Positions 51,900-59,727 of a stretch of DNA of 64,000 nucleotides are shown here, in pieces. The first letter of the stretch is position 1. Every line of letters starts with the position of its first letter. The stretch lies in contig NZ_FOKB01000014.1 in the NCBI RefSeq assembly GCF_900111895.1, forward strand, positions 1 to 64,000, given 5' to 3'. Source of the DNA: Pseudomonas simiae. GTDB taxonomy: Bacteria; Pseudomonadota; Gammaproteobacteria; Pseudomonadales; Pseudomonadaceae. The notes under the pieces were generated by a model that saw only the letters and a program-made list of their open reading frames with translations, searched no databases and was not told the origin of the DNA. The position numbers and the translations under genes were made by a program.

Positions 51900-53123
51900 T
51901 CAATCACGCACGTAAATGATTTCCGGACCGTCTTCATCATCCACATCTTCCTCGTCCCAATCATCGTCGCCGATGTCATGGACCGACTTCACGCCGCTGC
52001 GGCGCAAGGCACGCTGGTCGTCCAGGGCTTGCAACTGGGCACGGGCTTCGTCTTCGATGCGCTGGTCGAGTTCGGCCAGTTCGGCCTTGAACACCGGGTC
52101 GGCCGCCAGGCGGTCGGCGCGGTCTTCGAGGTAACGCATGATGTCGCGGGTCAGGCGCTCGGTGCCTTCTTTGGCGATAGCCGAGATCACGTAGACCGGA
52201 CCTTCCCACTCCAGGCGGTCAACGATTTCCTTGACGCGCTCTTCGTGCTCTTCTTCAAGAATCTGGTCGCACTTGTTCAGCACCAGCCAGCGATCACGCT
52301 CAGCCAGGGACGGGCTGAACTTGGTCAGCTCGCTGACAATCACTTCGGCGGCGTCCGGCGCGCTGGTGTCATCCAACGGGGCCATGTCGACGAGGTGCAG
52401 CAGCAGACGGGTACGCGACAAGTGCTTGAGGAAGCGAATCCCCAAACCTGCGCCATCGGAAGCGCCTTCGATCAGGCCGGGAATGTCGGCGATCACAAAG
52501 CTTTTCCAGCGGTCGACGCTGACCACACCCAGGTTTGGCACCAGGGTAGTGAACGGGTAGTCGGCGACTTTCGGCTTGGCGGCCGAGACCGAACGGATGA
52601 AGGTACTTTTACCAGCGTTCGGCAGACCCAACAGGCCCACGTCAGCGAGTACTTTCATTTCCAGCTTGAGGTCACGCTGCTCGCCCGGCTTGCCTGGCGT
52701 GGTCTGGCGTGGCGCACGGTTGGTACTGGACTTGAATCGGGTGTTACCCAGACCGTGCCAGCCGCCCTGCACTACCATCAGTTTCTGGCCGGCCTTGGTC
52801 AGGTCGCCGATCACTTCCTGGGTGGCAGAGTCGATGATCGTGGTGCCGACCGGTACGCGCAGTACCAGGTCTTCGCCTTTCTTACCGGTGCAGTCGGTGC
52901 TGCCGCCGTTGGAGCCACGCTCGGCATCGAAGTGCCGGGTGTAACGGTAGTCGACCAGGGTGTTGAGGTTTTCGTCGGCCATCATGTAGATGGAACCGCC
53001 GTCACCGCCGTCACCGCCGTTGGGGCCACCGTTTTCGATGAATTTTTCGCGACGGAAACTCATGCAACCGTTACCGCCGTCGCCTGCTTTTACTCGGATG
53101 GAAACTTCATCAACGAACTTCAT
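51900..53123 (-). CDS. obgE: Obg GTPase (ribosome assembly)
   Basis: A 407-aa essential GTPase acting in 50S subunit assembly and stress response. The glycine-rich Obg fold fills about 1-158 (GDGGNGCMSFRREKF, GGDGGDGGSIY). The G domain has GLPNAGKSTFI (G1), DIPGLIEGASDG (G3) and NKCD (G4). An acidic C-terminal tail (DDDWDEEDVDDEDG) is typical of proteobacterial Obg. In the rplU-rpmA-obgE order. Confidence 0.97.
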   Translation of the reverse strand: MKFVDEVSIRVKAGDGGNGCMSFRREKFIENGGPNGGDGGDGGSIYMMADENLNTLVDYRYTRHFDAERGSNGGSTDCTGKKGEDLVLRVPVGTTIIDSATQEVIGDLTKAGQKLMVVQGGWHGLGNTRFKSSTNRAPRQTTPGKPGEQRDLKLEMKVLADVGLLGLPNAGKSTFIRSVSAAKPKVADYPFTTLVPNLGVVSVDRWKSFVIADIPGLIEGASDGAGLGIRFLKHLSRTRLLLHLVDMAPLDDTSAPDAAEVIVSELTKFSPSLAERDRWLVLNKCDQILEEEHEERVKEIVDRLEWEGPVYVISAIAKEGTERLTRDIMRYLEDRADRLAADPVFKAELAELDQRIEDEARAQLQALDDQRALRRSGVKSVHDIGDDDWDEEDVDDEDGPEIIYVRD

Positions 53124-53271
53124 AACAAAACGCCTCTCGTCGCATGGACGAGCTTAAGAAACCAAGACATAAGACTCTTGCAAAAATGAGCGCAGCGACC
53201 TCAATCAGCGACCGCAAACCAGCGCCTGAGCCCATTACAAACAGCTTTGCAAGAGACTCACTCCACAAACG

Positions 53272-53301
53272 AAAAAGCCCCGTCGCAAGACAGGGCTTTT
53301 C
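53272..53301 (-). terminator. Terminator between rpmA and obgE
   Basis: AAAAGCCCCGTC pairs with GACAGGGCTTTT around GCAA with one mismatch. It lies 15 bp past the rpmA stop. Partial read-through to obgE is likely, as in other bacteria. Confidence 0.75.
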
Positions 53302-53315
53302 CAGCGATCTCGCAA

Positions 53316-53573
53316 TTAAGCTGCGACAACGCTCACGTAACGGCGGTTGAACGCGCCTTTTACTTCAAACTTGATCACGCCTTCGATTTTCGCGAAGAGG
53401 GTGTGATCTTTACCCATGCCTACACCGTAACCGGCGTGGAATTGGGTGCCGCGCTGACGCACGATGATGTTGCCCGGAATGATTTTCTGGCCGCCATACA
53501 TCTTAACGCCAAGGCGTTTGGCTTCTGAGTCGCGACCGTTACGGGTACTACCACCAGCTTTTTTGTGTGCCAT
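53316..53573 (-). CDS. rpmA: Ribosomal protein L27
   Basis: An 85-aa basic protein of the 50S subunit. The start MAHKKAGGSTRNGRDSEAKR is the bacterial L27 signature, whose N-terminal tail reaches the peptidyl-transferase centre. Full length. It follows rplU by 34 bp. Confidence 0.98.
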   Translation of the reverse strand: MAHKKAGGSTRNGRDSEAKRLGVKMYGGQKIIPGNIIVRQRGTQFHAGYGVGMGKDHTLFAKIEGVIKFEVKGAFNRRYVSVVAA

Positions 53574-53607
53574 GAGTCAATTCTCCTAGTGAGGAATTAG
53601 GCTGAAA

Positions 53608-53922
53608 TTAAGCCTGAATACCGGTGATTTTGATCTCGGTGTACCACTGGCGGTGGCCCATACGCTTCATGTGGTGCTTACGACGACGGAACTTGATGAT
53701 GCGGACTTTATCGTGACGACCTTGGGAGATCACTTCAGCCACAACGGTAGCGCCAGCAACAACTGGAGCGCCGATGTTCACGTCATCGCCATTGGCGACC
53801 AACAGAACGCGATCAAAAGTAACGGATTCGCCGGTAGCGACTTCCAGTTTTTCGATCTTCAGGTATTCACCTGGGGCGACTTTGTATTGCTTGCCACCAG
53901 TAACAATTACTGCGTACGACAT
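53608..53922 (-). CDS. rplU: Ribosomal protein L21
   Basis: A 104-aa 50S protein: MSYAVIVTGGKQYKVAPGEY at the start and KVRIIKFRRRKHHMKRMGHR near the end match L21. The start at 53922 gives the family length; in-frame codons upstream belong to the leader. The first gene of the rplU-rpmA unit, divergent to ispB. Confidence 0.98.
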   Translation of the reverse strand: MSYAVIVTGGKQYKVAPGEYLKIEKLEVATGESVTFDRVLLVANGDDVNIGAPVVAGATVVAEVISQGRHDKVRIIKFRRRKHHMKRMGHRQWYTEIKITGIQA

Positions 53923-54161
53923 GGTATTTCTCCGATAATCCTGCTCACCCAGCGCTTTATAAGAAGAGGTATTGGCTGGCATGGCTGCATGGGATGGACG
54001 TCCCAAATGCAATTGCGTAAGGCAGGTGCTGCCCAGGAAGTTCAGGGTGCGCGATTGTACGCAAGGTAAATGGGTGTTGCAAGGGGCCGTCTATCGCGCC
54101 TTGACACTGGGGGGCCTGGGTCCTAGCATGCCGCGCAACCCTTCTGGAGCGACTGTCGCTG

Positions 54162-55130
54162 ATGCAACCCCAAGCTTTCTACCGCGCGGTCGCGGACGAT
54201 TTTAGCGCCGTCGACGGCATCATCAAGAAGCAGCTGACTTCTAAAGTGCCGCTGGTCTCCAAAATTGGCGACTATATTACGTCGGCGGGCGGTAAGCGCC
54301 TGCGTCCTTTATTAGTGCTGCTGTGCGGCAAGGCCCTGGGTCGCGAAGGCGATGACCTGCGCCTGCTGGCCGCCACTATCGAATTCCTGCATACCGCCAC
54401 CCTGCTGCATGACGACGTGGTCGACATGTCCGGCATGCGCCGTGGCCGCGAGACCGCCAATGCGATGTGGGGCAACGCTCCAAGCGTGCTGGTGGGTGAC
54501 TTCCTGTACTCGCGCTCGTTCGAAATGATGGTTGAACTCGGCTCGATGCCGGTGATGAAGATTCTTTCGCAGGCCACACGCATCATCGCCGAAGGCGAAG
54601 TGTTGCAACTGTCGAAGGTCCGCGACGCCAGTACCACCGAAGAAACCTACATGGAAGTGATTCGCGGCAAAACCGCGATGCTCTTCGAAGCCTCCACCCA
54701 CAGCGCCGCTGCGTTGTGCGGCGCAACGGCCGAGCAGGCCGAAGCCCTGCGTACCTTTGGCGACCACCTGGGCGTGGCGTTCCAACTGGTGGACGACCTG
54801 CTCGACTACAAGGGCGACGCCGAAACCCTGGGCAAGAACGTCGGTGACGACCTGGCTGAAGGCAAGCCAACCCTGCCATTGATCTACACCATGCGCGAAG
54901 GCACGCCGGAACAGGCCGCCCTGGTGCGCAAGGCGATCCAGAAAGGCGGGATCGAAGACCTGGAGGCCATCCGCGCCGCCGTGGAAGCCTCGGGTTCCCT
55001 GGAGTACACCGCTCAACTGGCGCGTGACTACGTGGCCCGTGCCATTCAGTGCCTGGAAGCCCTTCCCGCCAGCGAATACCGGGACGCCCTGGTCGAGCTG
55101 AGTGAGTTTGCGGTCGCGCGTACGCACTGA
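54162..55130 (+). CDS. ispB: Octaprenyl diphosphate synthase
   Basis: A 322-aa trans-prenyltransferase making the isoprenoid side chain of ubiquinone. Both Asp-rich motifs are present: LLHDDVVDMSGMRRG and FQLVDDLLDYKGD. In Pseudomonas the chain is usually nine units (solanesyl), so the product may be nonaprenyl diphosphate. Divergent to rplU, the usual bacterial order. Confidence 0.95.
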   Translation: MQPQAFYRAVADDFSAVDGIIKKQLTSKVPLVSKIGDYITSAGGKRLRPLLVLLCGKALGREGDDLRLLAATIEFLHTATLLHDDVVDMSGMRRGRETANAMWGNAPSVLVGDFLYSRSFEMMVELGSMPVMKILSQATRIIAEGEVLQLSKVRDASTTEETYMEVIRGKTAMLFEASTHSAAALCGATAEQAEALRTFGDHLGVAFQLVDDLLDYKGDAETLGKNVGDDLAEGKPTLPLIYTMREGTPEQAALVRKAIQKGGIEDLEAIRAAVEASGSLEYTAQLARDYVARAIQCLEALPASEYRDALVELSEFAVARTH

Positions 55131-55155
55131 CACAAATCTGTGGCGAGCAGGTTTG

Positions 55156-55245
55156 TGTGGGAGCGGGCTTGCTCGCGAAGGTTGAGTGTCAGTCAGCACA
55201 TGTAGCAGCTGACCCGCCGCCTTCGCGAGCAAGCCCGCTCCCACA
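55156..55245. repeat. REP-type palindrome
   Basis: TGTGGGAGCGGGCTTGCTCG and CGAGCAAGCCCGCTCCCACA are perfect arms around a 50-bp core, between ispB and yjdM. Confidence 0.85.
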
Positions 55246-55327
55246 TTTAGATCGCGTATAGCCTGCCACACCACAAAACCCTATATAATGTGCGACTTTT
55301 AGCCATCCTGACTCCTAAGGAGCTTTA

Positions 55328-55669
55328 GTGAGCACGTTGCCACCCTGCCCGAAATGCAATTCCGAATACACCTACGAAGACGGCGCCCAGCTGATCTGCC
55401 CGGAATGCGCCCATGAGTGGTCCGCCAATAGCGAGGCCGAAGCGGCCAGCGACGAAACCGTGAAGAAAGACTCCGTCGGCAATGTACTGCAGGACGGCGA
55501 CACCATCACCGTGATCAAAGACCTCAAGGTCAAGGGCACTTCCCTGGTCGTGAAGGTCGGCACCAAGGTCAAGAACATCCGCCTGTGCGATGGCGACCAC
55601 GATATCGACTGCAAAATCGACGGTATCGGTCCGATGAAGCTCAAGTCCGAGTTCGTGCGCAAAGTCTGA
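55328..55669 (+). CDS. yjdM: Zinc-ribbon protein YjdM (PhnA family)
   Basis: A 113-aa protein. A zinc ribbon at the N-terminus has CPKCNSEYTYEDG and ICPECAHEW (four Cys). A small beta-barrel follows (GNVLQDGDTITVIKDLKVKG, then IDCKIDGIGPMKLKSEFV). Often labelled alkylphosphonate-utilisation protein PhnA, but it is not a C-P lyase component. GTG start at 55328 after AAGGAGCTTTA. Confidence 0.93.
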   Translation: MSTLPPCPKCNSEYTYEDGAQLICPECAHEWSANSEAEAASDETVKKDSVGNVLQDGDTITVIKDLKVKGTSLVVKVGTKVKNIRLCDGDHDIDCKIDGIGPMKLKSEFVRKV

Positions 55670-55784
55670 ACGTATTGCCTCCATCCCGCGCCCGCCGCGG
55701 GATGGCGTTTCGCCCTCCCGTTTGATCCCGCGCAATATCCACACAGAAAAAACCAGAAACCGCCAATAGGCACTTGCTATTCTA

Positions 55785-55803
55785 CGAATAAGAATTATTC
55801 TCA
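55785..55803. promoter_or_regulatory. Fur box
   Basis: GAATAAGAATTATTCTCAT matches the Fur 19-bp operator in its central AAGAATTATTCTCAT. It lies 28 bp before the start of the 85-aa gene, where bound Fur would block transcription in iron-rich cells. Confidence 0.7.
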
Positions 55804-55830
55804 TTGAAACCCATCAAGGAGATGAGAACC

Positions 55831-56088
55831 ATGACTTATTTGATAGACGCCTGGCTGGACCGACCACACCCTTACCTGCGGATCCTGCATCGGGAAACCG
55901 GTGAAGTCTGTGCGGTGCTGGAAGAAGAAGCGCTGAACGAACTGCAGGACCAGGGTGACCTGGACGTCAACGGGCTGAGTTCGAGCGAACCCGGTGTGTT
56001 GAAGGAAGTGGTGCGCAATCTGTTTCTGTTCTGCTATGCCCGAGCGTTGCGCCCGGCGACGGAGCTGAATGGCAAGTTCCATCCATGA
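55831..56088 (+). CDS. Iron-regulated small protein (PA4570-like)
   Basis: An 85-aa acidic protein, MTYLIDAWLDRPHPYLRIL at the start, FLFCYARALRPATELNG at the end; no signal peptide or known domain. The same position after ispB in P. aeruginosa holds PA4570, an iron-starvation-induced gene, and a Fur box lies before this one, so I infer the same regulation. ATG at 55831 is used; a start nine codons earlier overlaps the ribosome binding site AAGGAG. Function unknown. Confidence 0.8.
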   Translation: MTYLIDAWLDRPHPYLRILHRETGEVCAVLEEEALNELQDQGDLDVNGLSSSEPGVLKEVVRNLFLFCYARALRPATELNGKFHP

Positions 56089-56104
56089 GCGACCACGCAA
56101 AACA

Positions 56105-56206
56105 CTGTAGGAGCGAGCTTGCTCGCGAAGAACTTGAAACCGCCGCGCTACACCAGACGCGCGGCGTTATCGTTGACGTTTTTCGCGAGCAAGCTCGCTC
56201 CTACAG
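56105..56206. repeat. REP-type palindrome
   Basis: CTGTAGGAGCGAGCTTGC and GCAAGCTCGCTCCTACAG are perfect arms about 66 bp apart, between the Fur-box gene and fklB. Confidence 0.85.
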
Positions 56207-56223
56207 GTAATCAACAACAGGTC

Positions 56224-56841
56224 TTACAGAACGTCGAGCAGTTCGACGTCGAACACCAGAACGCTGTGCGGCGGGATGCTGCCAACGCCTTGAGCGCCGT
56301 AAGCCAGTTCGCTCGGCACGTAAAGGCGCCATTTGCTGCCGGCATTCATCAGTTGCAGGGCTTCGGTCCAGCCGGCGATCACGCCGCCCACCGGGAATTC
56401 TGCAGGCTGGCCGCGCTCGTAGGAGCTGTCGAACACAGTGCCGTCGATCAAGGTGCCGTGGTAATGAGTGCGCACTTGGTCTTCACGGGTCGGCTTGGCG
56501 CCGTCACCTGCGGTCAACACTTCGAATTGCAGGCCGGAAGCCAGGGTGGTGATGCCATCACGCTTGGCATTTTCAGCCAGGAACGCCAGGCCAGCGCCCG
56601 CTGCAGCTTCAGCCTTGGCGGCCGCTTCGGCTTGCATGACTTCACGGATCACTTTGAAGCTGGCGGCCATTTGCTCTTGGTCCACACGGCTTGGCTTGCC
56701 GCCGAAGGCGTCGGTCAGGCCAGCCAGGATTGCGTCCAGGCTCACACCTGGTGGCGGGTTGTCACGCAGTTGGTCGCCCAACTGACGGCCGATACCGTAG
56801 CTGACGCGGGTTTCGTCGGTGGACAGATTAACTTCGGACAT
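56224..56841 (-). CDS. fklB: FKBP-type peptidyl-prolyl cis-trans isomerase
   Basis: A 205-aa isomerase of the FklB/Mip type. The N-terminal dimerisation helices cover about 1-95 (GRQLGDQLRDNPPPGV). The FKBP domain (about 100-205) has DQVRTHYHGTLIDGTVFDSSYERGQPAEFPV in pieces, then WTEALQLMNAGSKWRLYVPSELAYG. No signal peptide, so it is cytoplasmic. Same order as in other Pseudomonas. Confidence 0.94.
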   Translation of the reverse strand: MSEVNLSTDETRVSYGIGRQLGDQLRDNPPPGVSLDAILAGLTDAFGGKPSRVDQEQMAASFKVIREVMQAEAAAKAEAAAGAGLAFLAENAKRDGITTLASGLQFEVLTAGDGAKPTREDQVRTHYHGTLIDGTVFDSSYERGQPAEFPVGGVIAGWTEALQLMNAGSKWRLYVPSELAYGAQGVGSIPPHSVLVFDVELLDVL

Positions 56842-57092
56842 GAAGAGGCTCCGCTGTAGGACAACACTGGTTTTCCCAGGCTACCCAGAACTAAAAGGGC
56901 CCGCAGACTAGCACACAAGATCGCCCCATGATCAGCCCCCCTCCCCGCGCCACGACTGCAGTGCGCCTCTTCGTCGCACCCGGCAAATTAGCATTTCAGA
57001 TTCAACGCCCGCCGCCGATACAGCCCTACACAGCAGCTGGCTCCAAAATCAATAACCGTCCAGCACACCCCATCATTCTTGCGGAGCATTCG

Positions 57093-59012
57093 ATGAATAG
57101 CTGGTTCGGCAACATCAGCGTCAACCTCAAACTGGGCCTGGGCTTCGGCCTGGTGCTTGTCCTCACGTCGATTCTGGCATTGACCGGCTGGACCAGCCTG
57201 GGCGGCCTGATCGACCGCAGTAACTGGATGAGCGATATCACCCAGCTCAACGCGTCGTTGACCAAGCTGCGTATCGTGCGCCTGCAATACATGCTCGCCA
57301 ACGGCGACGAAGCGGTGGCCCAGAACGTACAGACCAACCTGGACGCTTTCGCTGCCCAGCAGCAGAAGCTGATCGACAGCTTCAAGAGCCCGGAAAACCT
57401 CAAGCTGCTCAACGAGCAGAAAGCCATCATCACCGCTTATCAGCAGTCGCTGAACAAAATGCGCGAGGCCTACCGCAACGGCAACGCCTCACGCCAAGTG
57501 ATGGGCGACAAGGCGGATATTGCCAATGCACAGATCAACGCATTGGAAACCAGCGTGAAGCAAATGCCTGACAGTTCGGAACACCTGGCGCAGTTCCAGG
57601 CGGTGGCCGACGCCAAGATGCAATTCCAGTTGGCTCGCTACGAAGTACGCGGCTACACCGGTAACGTCAGCCCGGAGACCGAAGCGCGCGCAGCTGCACA
57701 GATTGAAAAAGCCATCGCCGGCTTGAAAGACCTCAACGCCACCTTTGGCGCCAGCCAGCAAAGCGCGCTGACCGCATTGGAAACCGCCCTGGGTGCCTAC
57801 CGCAGCGCGGTGCAGAACTACAAGGCAGCCAACGCCAACATCGTGACTGCCCGTGCCGAAATGACCACCCAAGGCGCTGATATCGTCACAATCAGCGACA
57901 AACTGTACGAAATCCAGCTCACTCGCCGCGACGCAGAAAGCGCCCAGGCTCGCAGTCTACAGTTGATCAGCACCTTGCTGGCCTTGCTGGTTGGCGTGAT
58001 CGCCGCACTGGTCATCACCCGTCAGATCACCCGCCCGATCCAGGAAACCCTGGCGGTGGTGGAACGCATTGCCTCCGGCGACTTGAGCCACAACATCCAG
58101 GTCACTCGCCGGGACGAACTGGGCGTGCTGCAACAAGGCATCCAGCGCATGGGCACCACCTTGCGTGAATTGATCAGCGGTATTCGCGACGGCGTAACTC
58201 AGATCGCCAGCGCTGCCGAAGAACTGTCGGCCGTCACCGAGCAGACCAGCGCCGGCGTGAACAGCCAGAAGATCGAGACAGATCAGGTCGCCACGGCGAT
58301 GCACGAAATGACCGCCACCGTGCAGGAAGTGGCGCGCAACGCGGAGCAAGCTTCCCTGGCCGCCGCCGATGCCGATGGCCAAGCCCGCGCAGGCGACAAG
58401 GTGGTGGCCGAGGCCATCGCCCAGATCGAGCGCCTGGCCGCTGAAGTGGCGCGTTCCACCGACGCCATGACCCACCTGCAACAAGAGAGCAACAAGATCG
58501 GCAGCGTGATGGACGTGATCAAGGCCGTCGCCGAACAGACCAACCTGCTGGCCCTCAACGCGGCGATCGAAGCAGCGCGGGCGGGTGAAGCCGGGCGTGG
58601 GTTTGCCGTGGTGGCTGATGAAGTGCGCGGCCTGGCCCAGCGCACGCAGAAGTCCACCGAGGAAATCGAAGGCCTGGTCGCCGGGTTGCAGAATGGCACC
58701 CAGCAAGTGGCCAATGTGATGAACAACAGCCGTAGCCTCACCGACAGCAGTGTCGAGCTGACCCGCAAGGCCGGCGTGTCGCTGGAGAACATCACGCGTA
58801 CGGTGTCGAATATCCAGTCGATGAACCAGCAGATCGCCGCCGCCGCCGAGCAGCAAAGCGCCGTGGCTGAAGAGATCAGCCGCAGCATTGTGAATGTGCG
58901 TGATGTATCGGAACAGACCGCTACGGCGAGTGACGAGACGGCCAAGTCGAGTGTGGAACTGGCGCGGCTGGGCAGCCAGCTGCAACAGATGGTCAGTCAT
59001 TTCCGGGTGTAA
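57093..59012 (+). CDS. Methyl-accepting chemotaxis protein (HBM-type sensor)
   Basis: A 639-aa chemoreceptor. TM1 is about residues 12-32, and a 255-residue all-helical periplasmic domain (33-287) of the size of the HBM bimodular family follows; such sensors bind TCA-cycle acids or purines. TM2 is about 288-308, then HAMP, then the signalling hairpin with LALNAAIEAARAGEAGRGFA near 490. No CheR-binding pentapeptide at the end. The ATG at 57093 follows GCGGAGCATTCG. Confidence 0.95.
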   Translation: MNSWFGNISVNLKLGLGFGLVLVLTSILALTGWTSLGGLIDRSNWMSDITQLNASLTKLRIVRLQYMLANGDEAVAQNVQTNLDAFAAQQQKLIDSFKSPENLKLLNEQKAIITAYQQSLNKMREAYRNGNASRQVMGDKADIANAQINALETSVKQMPDSSEHLAQFQAVADAKMQFQLARYEVRGYTGNVSPETEARAAAQIEKAIAGLKDLNATFGASQQSALTALETALGAYRSAVQNYKAANANIVTARAEMTTQGADIVTISDKLYEIQLTRRDAESAQARSLQLISTLLALLVGVIAALVITRQITRPIQETLAVVERIASGDLSHNIQVTRRDELGVLQQGIQRMGTTLRELISGIRDGVTQIASAAEELSAVTEQTSAGVNSQKIETDQVATAMHEMTATVQEVARNAEQASLAAADADGQARAGDKVVAEAIAQIERLAAEVARSTDAMTHLQQESNKIGSVMDVIKAVAEQTNLLALNAAIEAARAGEAGRGFAVVADEVRGLAQRTQKSTEEIEGLVAGLQNGTQQVANVMNNSRSLTDSSVELTRKAGVSLENITRTVSNIQSMNQQIAAAAEQQSAVAEEISRSIVNVRDVSEQTATASDETAKSSVELARLGSQLQQMVSHFRV

Positions 59013-59020
59013 GCAACCAA

Positions 59021-59052
59021 AAAGCCGCCTCGGCCTAAACCCAGGCGGCTCC
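59021..59052 (+). terminator. Terminator of the chemoreceptor gene
   Basis: AGCCGCCT (59023-59030) and AGGCGGCT (59043-59050) form a perfect 8-bp stem preceded by AAAA; the T-tract is weak. It lies 10 bp past the stop. Confidence 0.7.
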
Positions 59053-59280
59053 ACTTCTCAGACCTTAGCGGTCATCGAAGCTGTCTCGCAGGAACTTCCA
59101 GACGTGATAAGCACGCAGGCAGTTCACGACGAGGTTCCACGTACGTCGTGCAAACTTAGATATACTCGGCCCTCCGTGAGTTAGGCCTTACCTCCAGCGC
59201 ACTTACCGGAACACATGAGCCTTTGGACGCGGGTCATCGCATCTTTGAGACAGCAACCCCAGCCACTAACTGGGATTGCA
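59053..59280. other. Intergenic region, possible small transcript
   Basis: No gene supported. CACGACG (59125-59131) and CGTCGTG (59144-59150) form a perfect 7-bp hairpin, and a consensus-like -10 (TATACT, 59161-59166) follows, but I see no matching -35. A plus-strand transcript from about 59173 would end at the terminator 59281-59310, giving about 135 nt. No good small protein is seen in it. Confidence 0.25.
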
Positions 59281-59310
59281 AAAAAAACCGCCCTACCAAG
59301 GCGGTTTTTT
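59281..59310. terminator. Bidirectional terminator
   Basis: ACCGCC and GGCGGT pair around CTACCAA with eight A before and six T after. It ends the minus-strand VOC gene (stop at 59330) and any plus-strand transcript. Confidence 0.9.
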
Positions 59311-59329
59311 ATTGCCTGCGATTTGCCCT

Positions 59330-59698
59330 TCAGCCCTCGCCTTCCTCGACAAACACCACGCGATTCCCGAACGGGTCCTTGATGCTCATCTCCCGCGATC
59401 CCCAAGGTGTTTCCTCAACCCCAGGCTTGGCATACCGATAATCCTTGCCCGCCAACTGCTGCTGATAGGCGTCCACCCCTTGCGCCTGGATCCGCACCGC
59501 AGCACCCGGCGAGGCATCGCCATGATGCTCAGTCAAATGCAGCACACACTCACCCAACGACACCTGCAAATACAGCGGGAAATTCGCCTCGAAACGATGC
59601 TGCCAATCCACCTTGAACCCCAGGAAATCGACGTAGAATTCCAACGCCTTGGCCTCGTCGAAAATCCGCAGGATGGGGGTGACTTTTCCTAAGTGCAT
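59330..59698 (-). CDS. VOC family protein (glyoxalase-like)
   Basis: A 122-aa protein of the vicinal oxygen chelate superfamily: MHLGKVTPILRIFDEAKALE, then LHLTEHHGDASPGAAVRI, then EMSIKDPFGNRVVFVEEGEG. The His and Glu of the metal site are in part present. The start at 59698 follows CGGAGCGGTCGCC. 29 bp after the D-aminoacylase gene, so it may be co-transcribed with it. Substrate unknown. Confidence 0.88.
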   Translation of the reverse strand: MHLGKVTPILRIFDEAKALEFYVDFLGFKVDWQHRFEANFPLYLQVSLGECVLHLTEHHGDASPGAAVRIQAQGVDAYQQQLAGKDYRYAKPGVEETPWGSREMSIKDPFGNRVVFVEEGEG

Positions 59699-59727
59699 GG
59701 CGACCGCTCCGTTTAAAAGAGCCCCCA

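Noticed and set aside
15222..56206. CRISPR array
   Set aside because: The repeated palindromes are single pairs scattered between genes, not evenly spaced repeats with spacers; no cas gene.
59053..59280. tRNA gene
   Set aside because: No cloverleaf or TPsiC-like GTTCRA sequence could be folded from this region on either strand.
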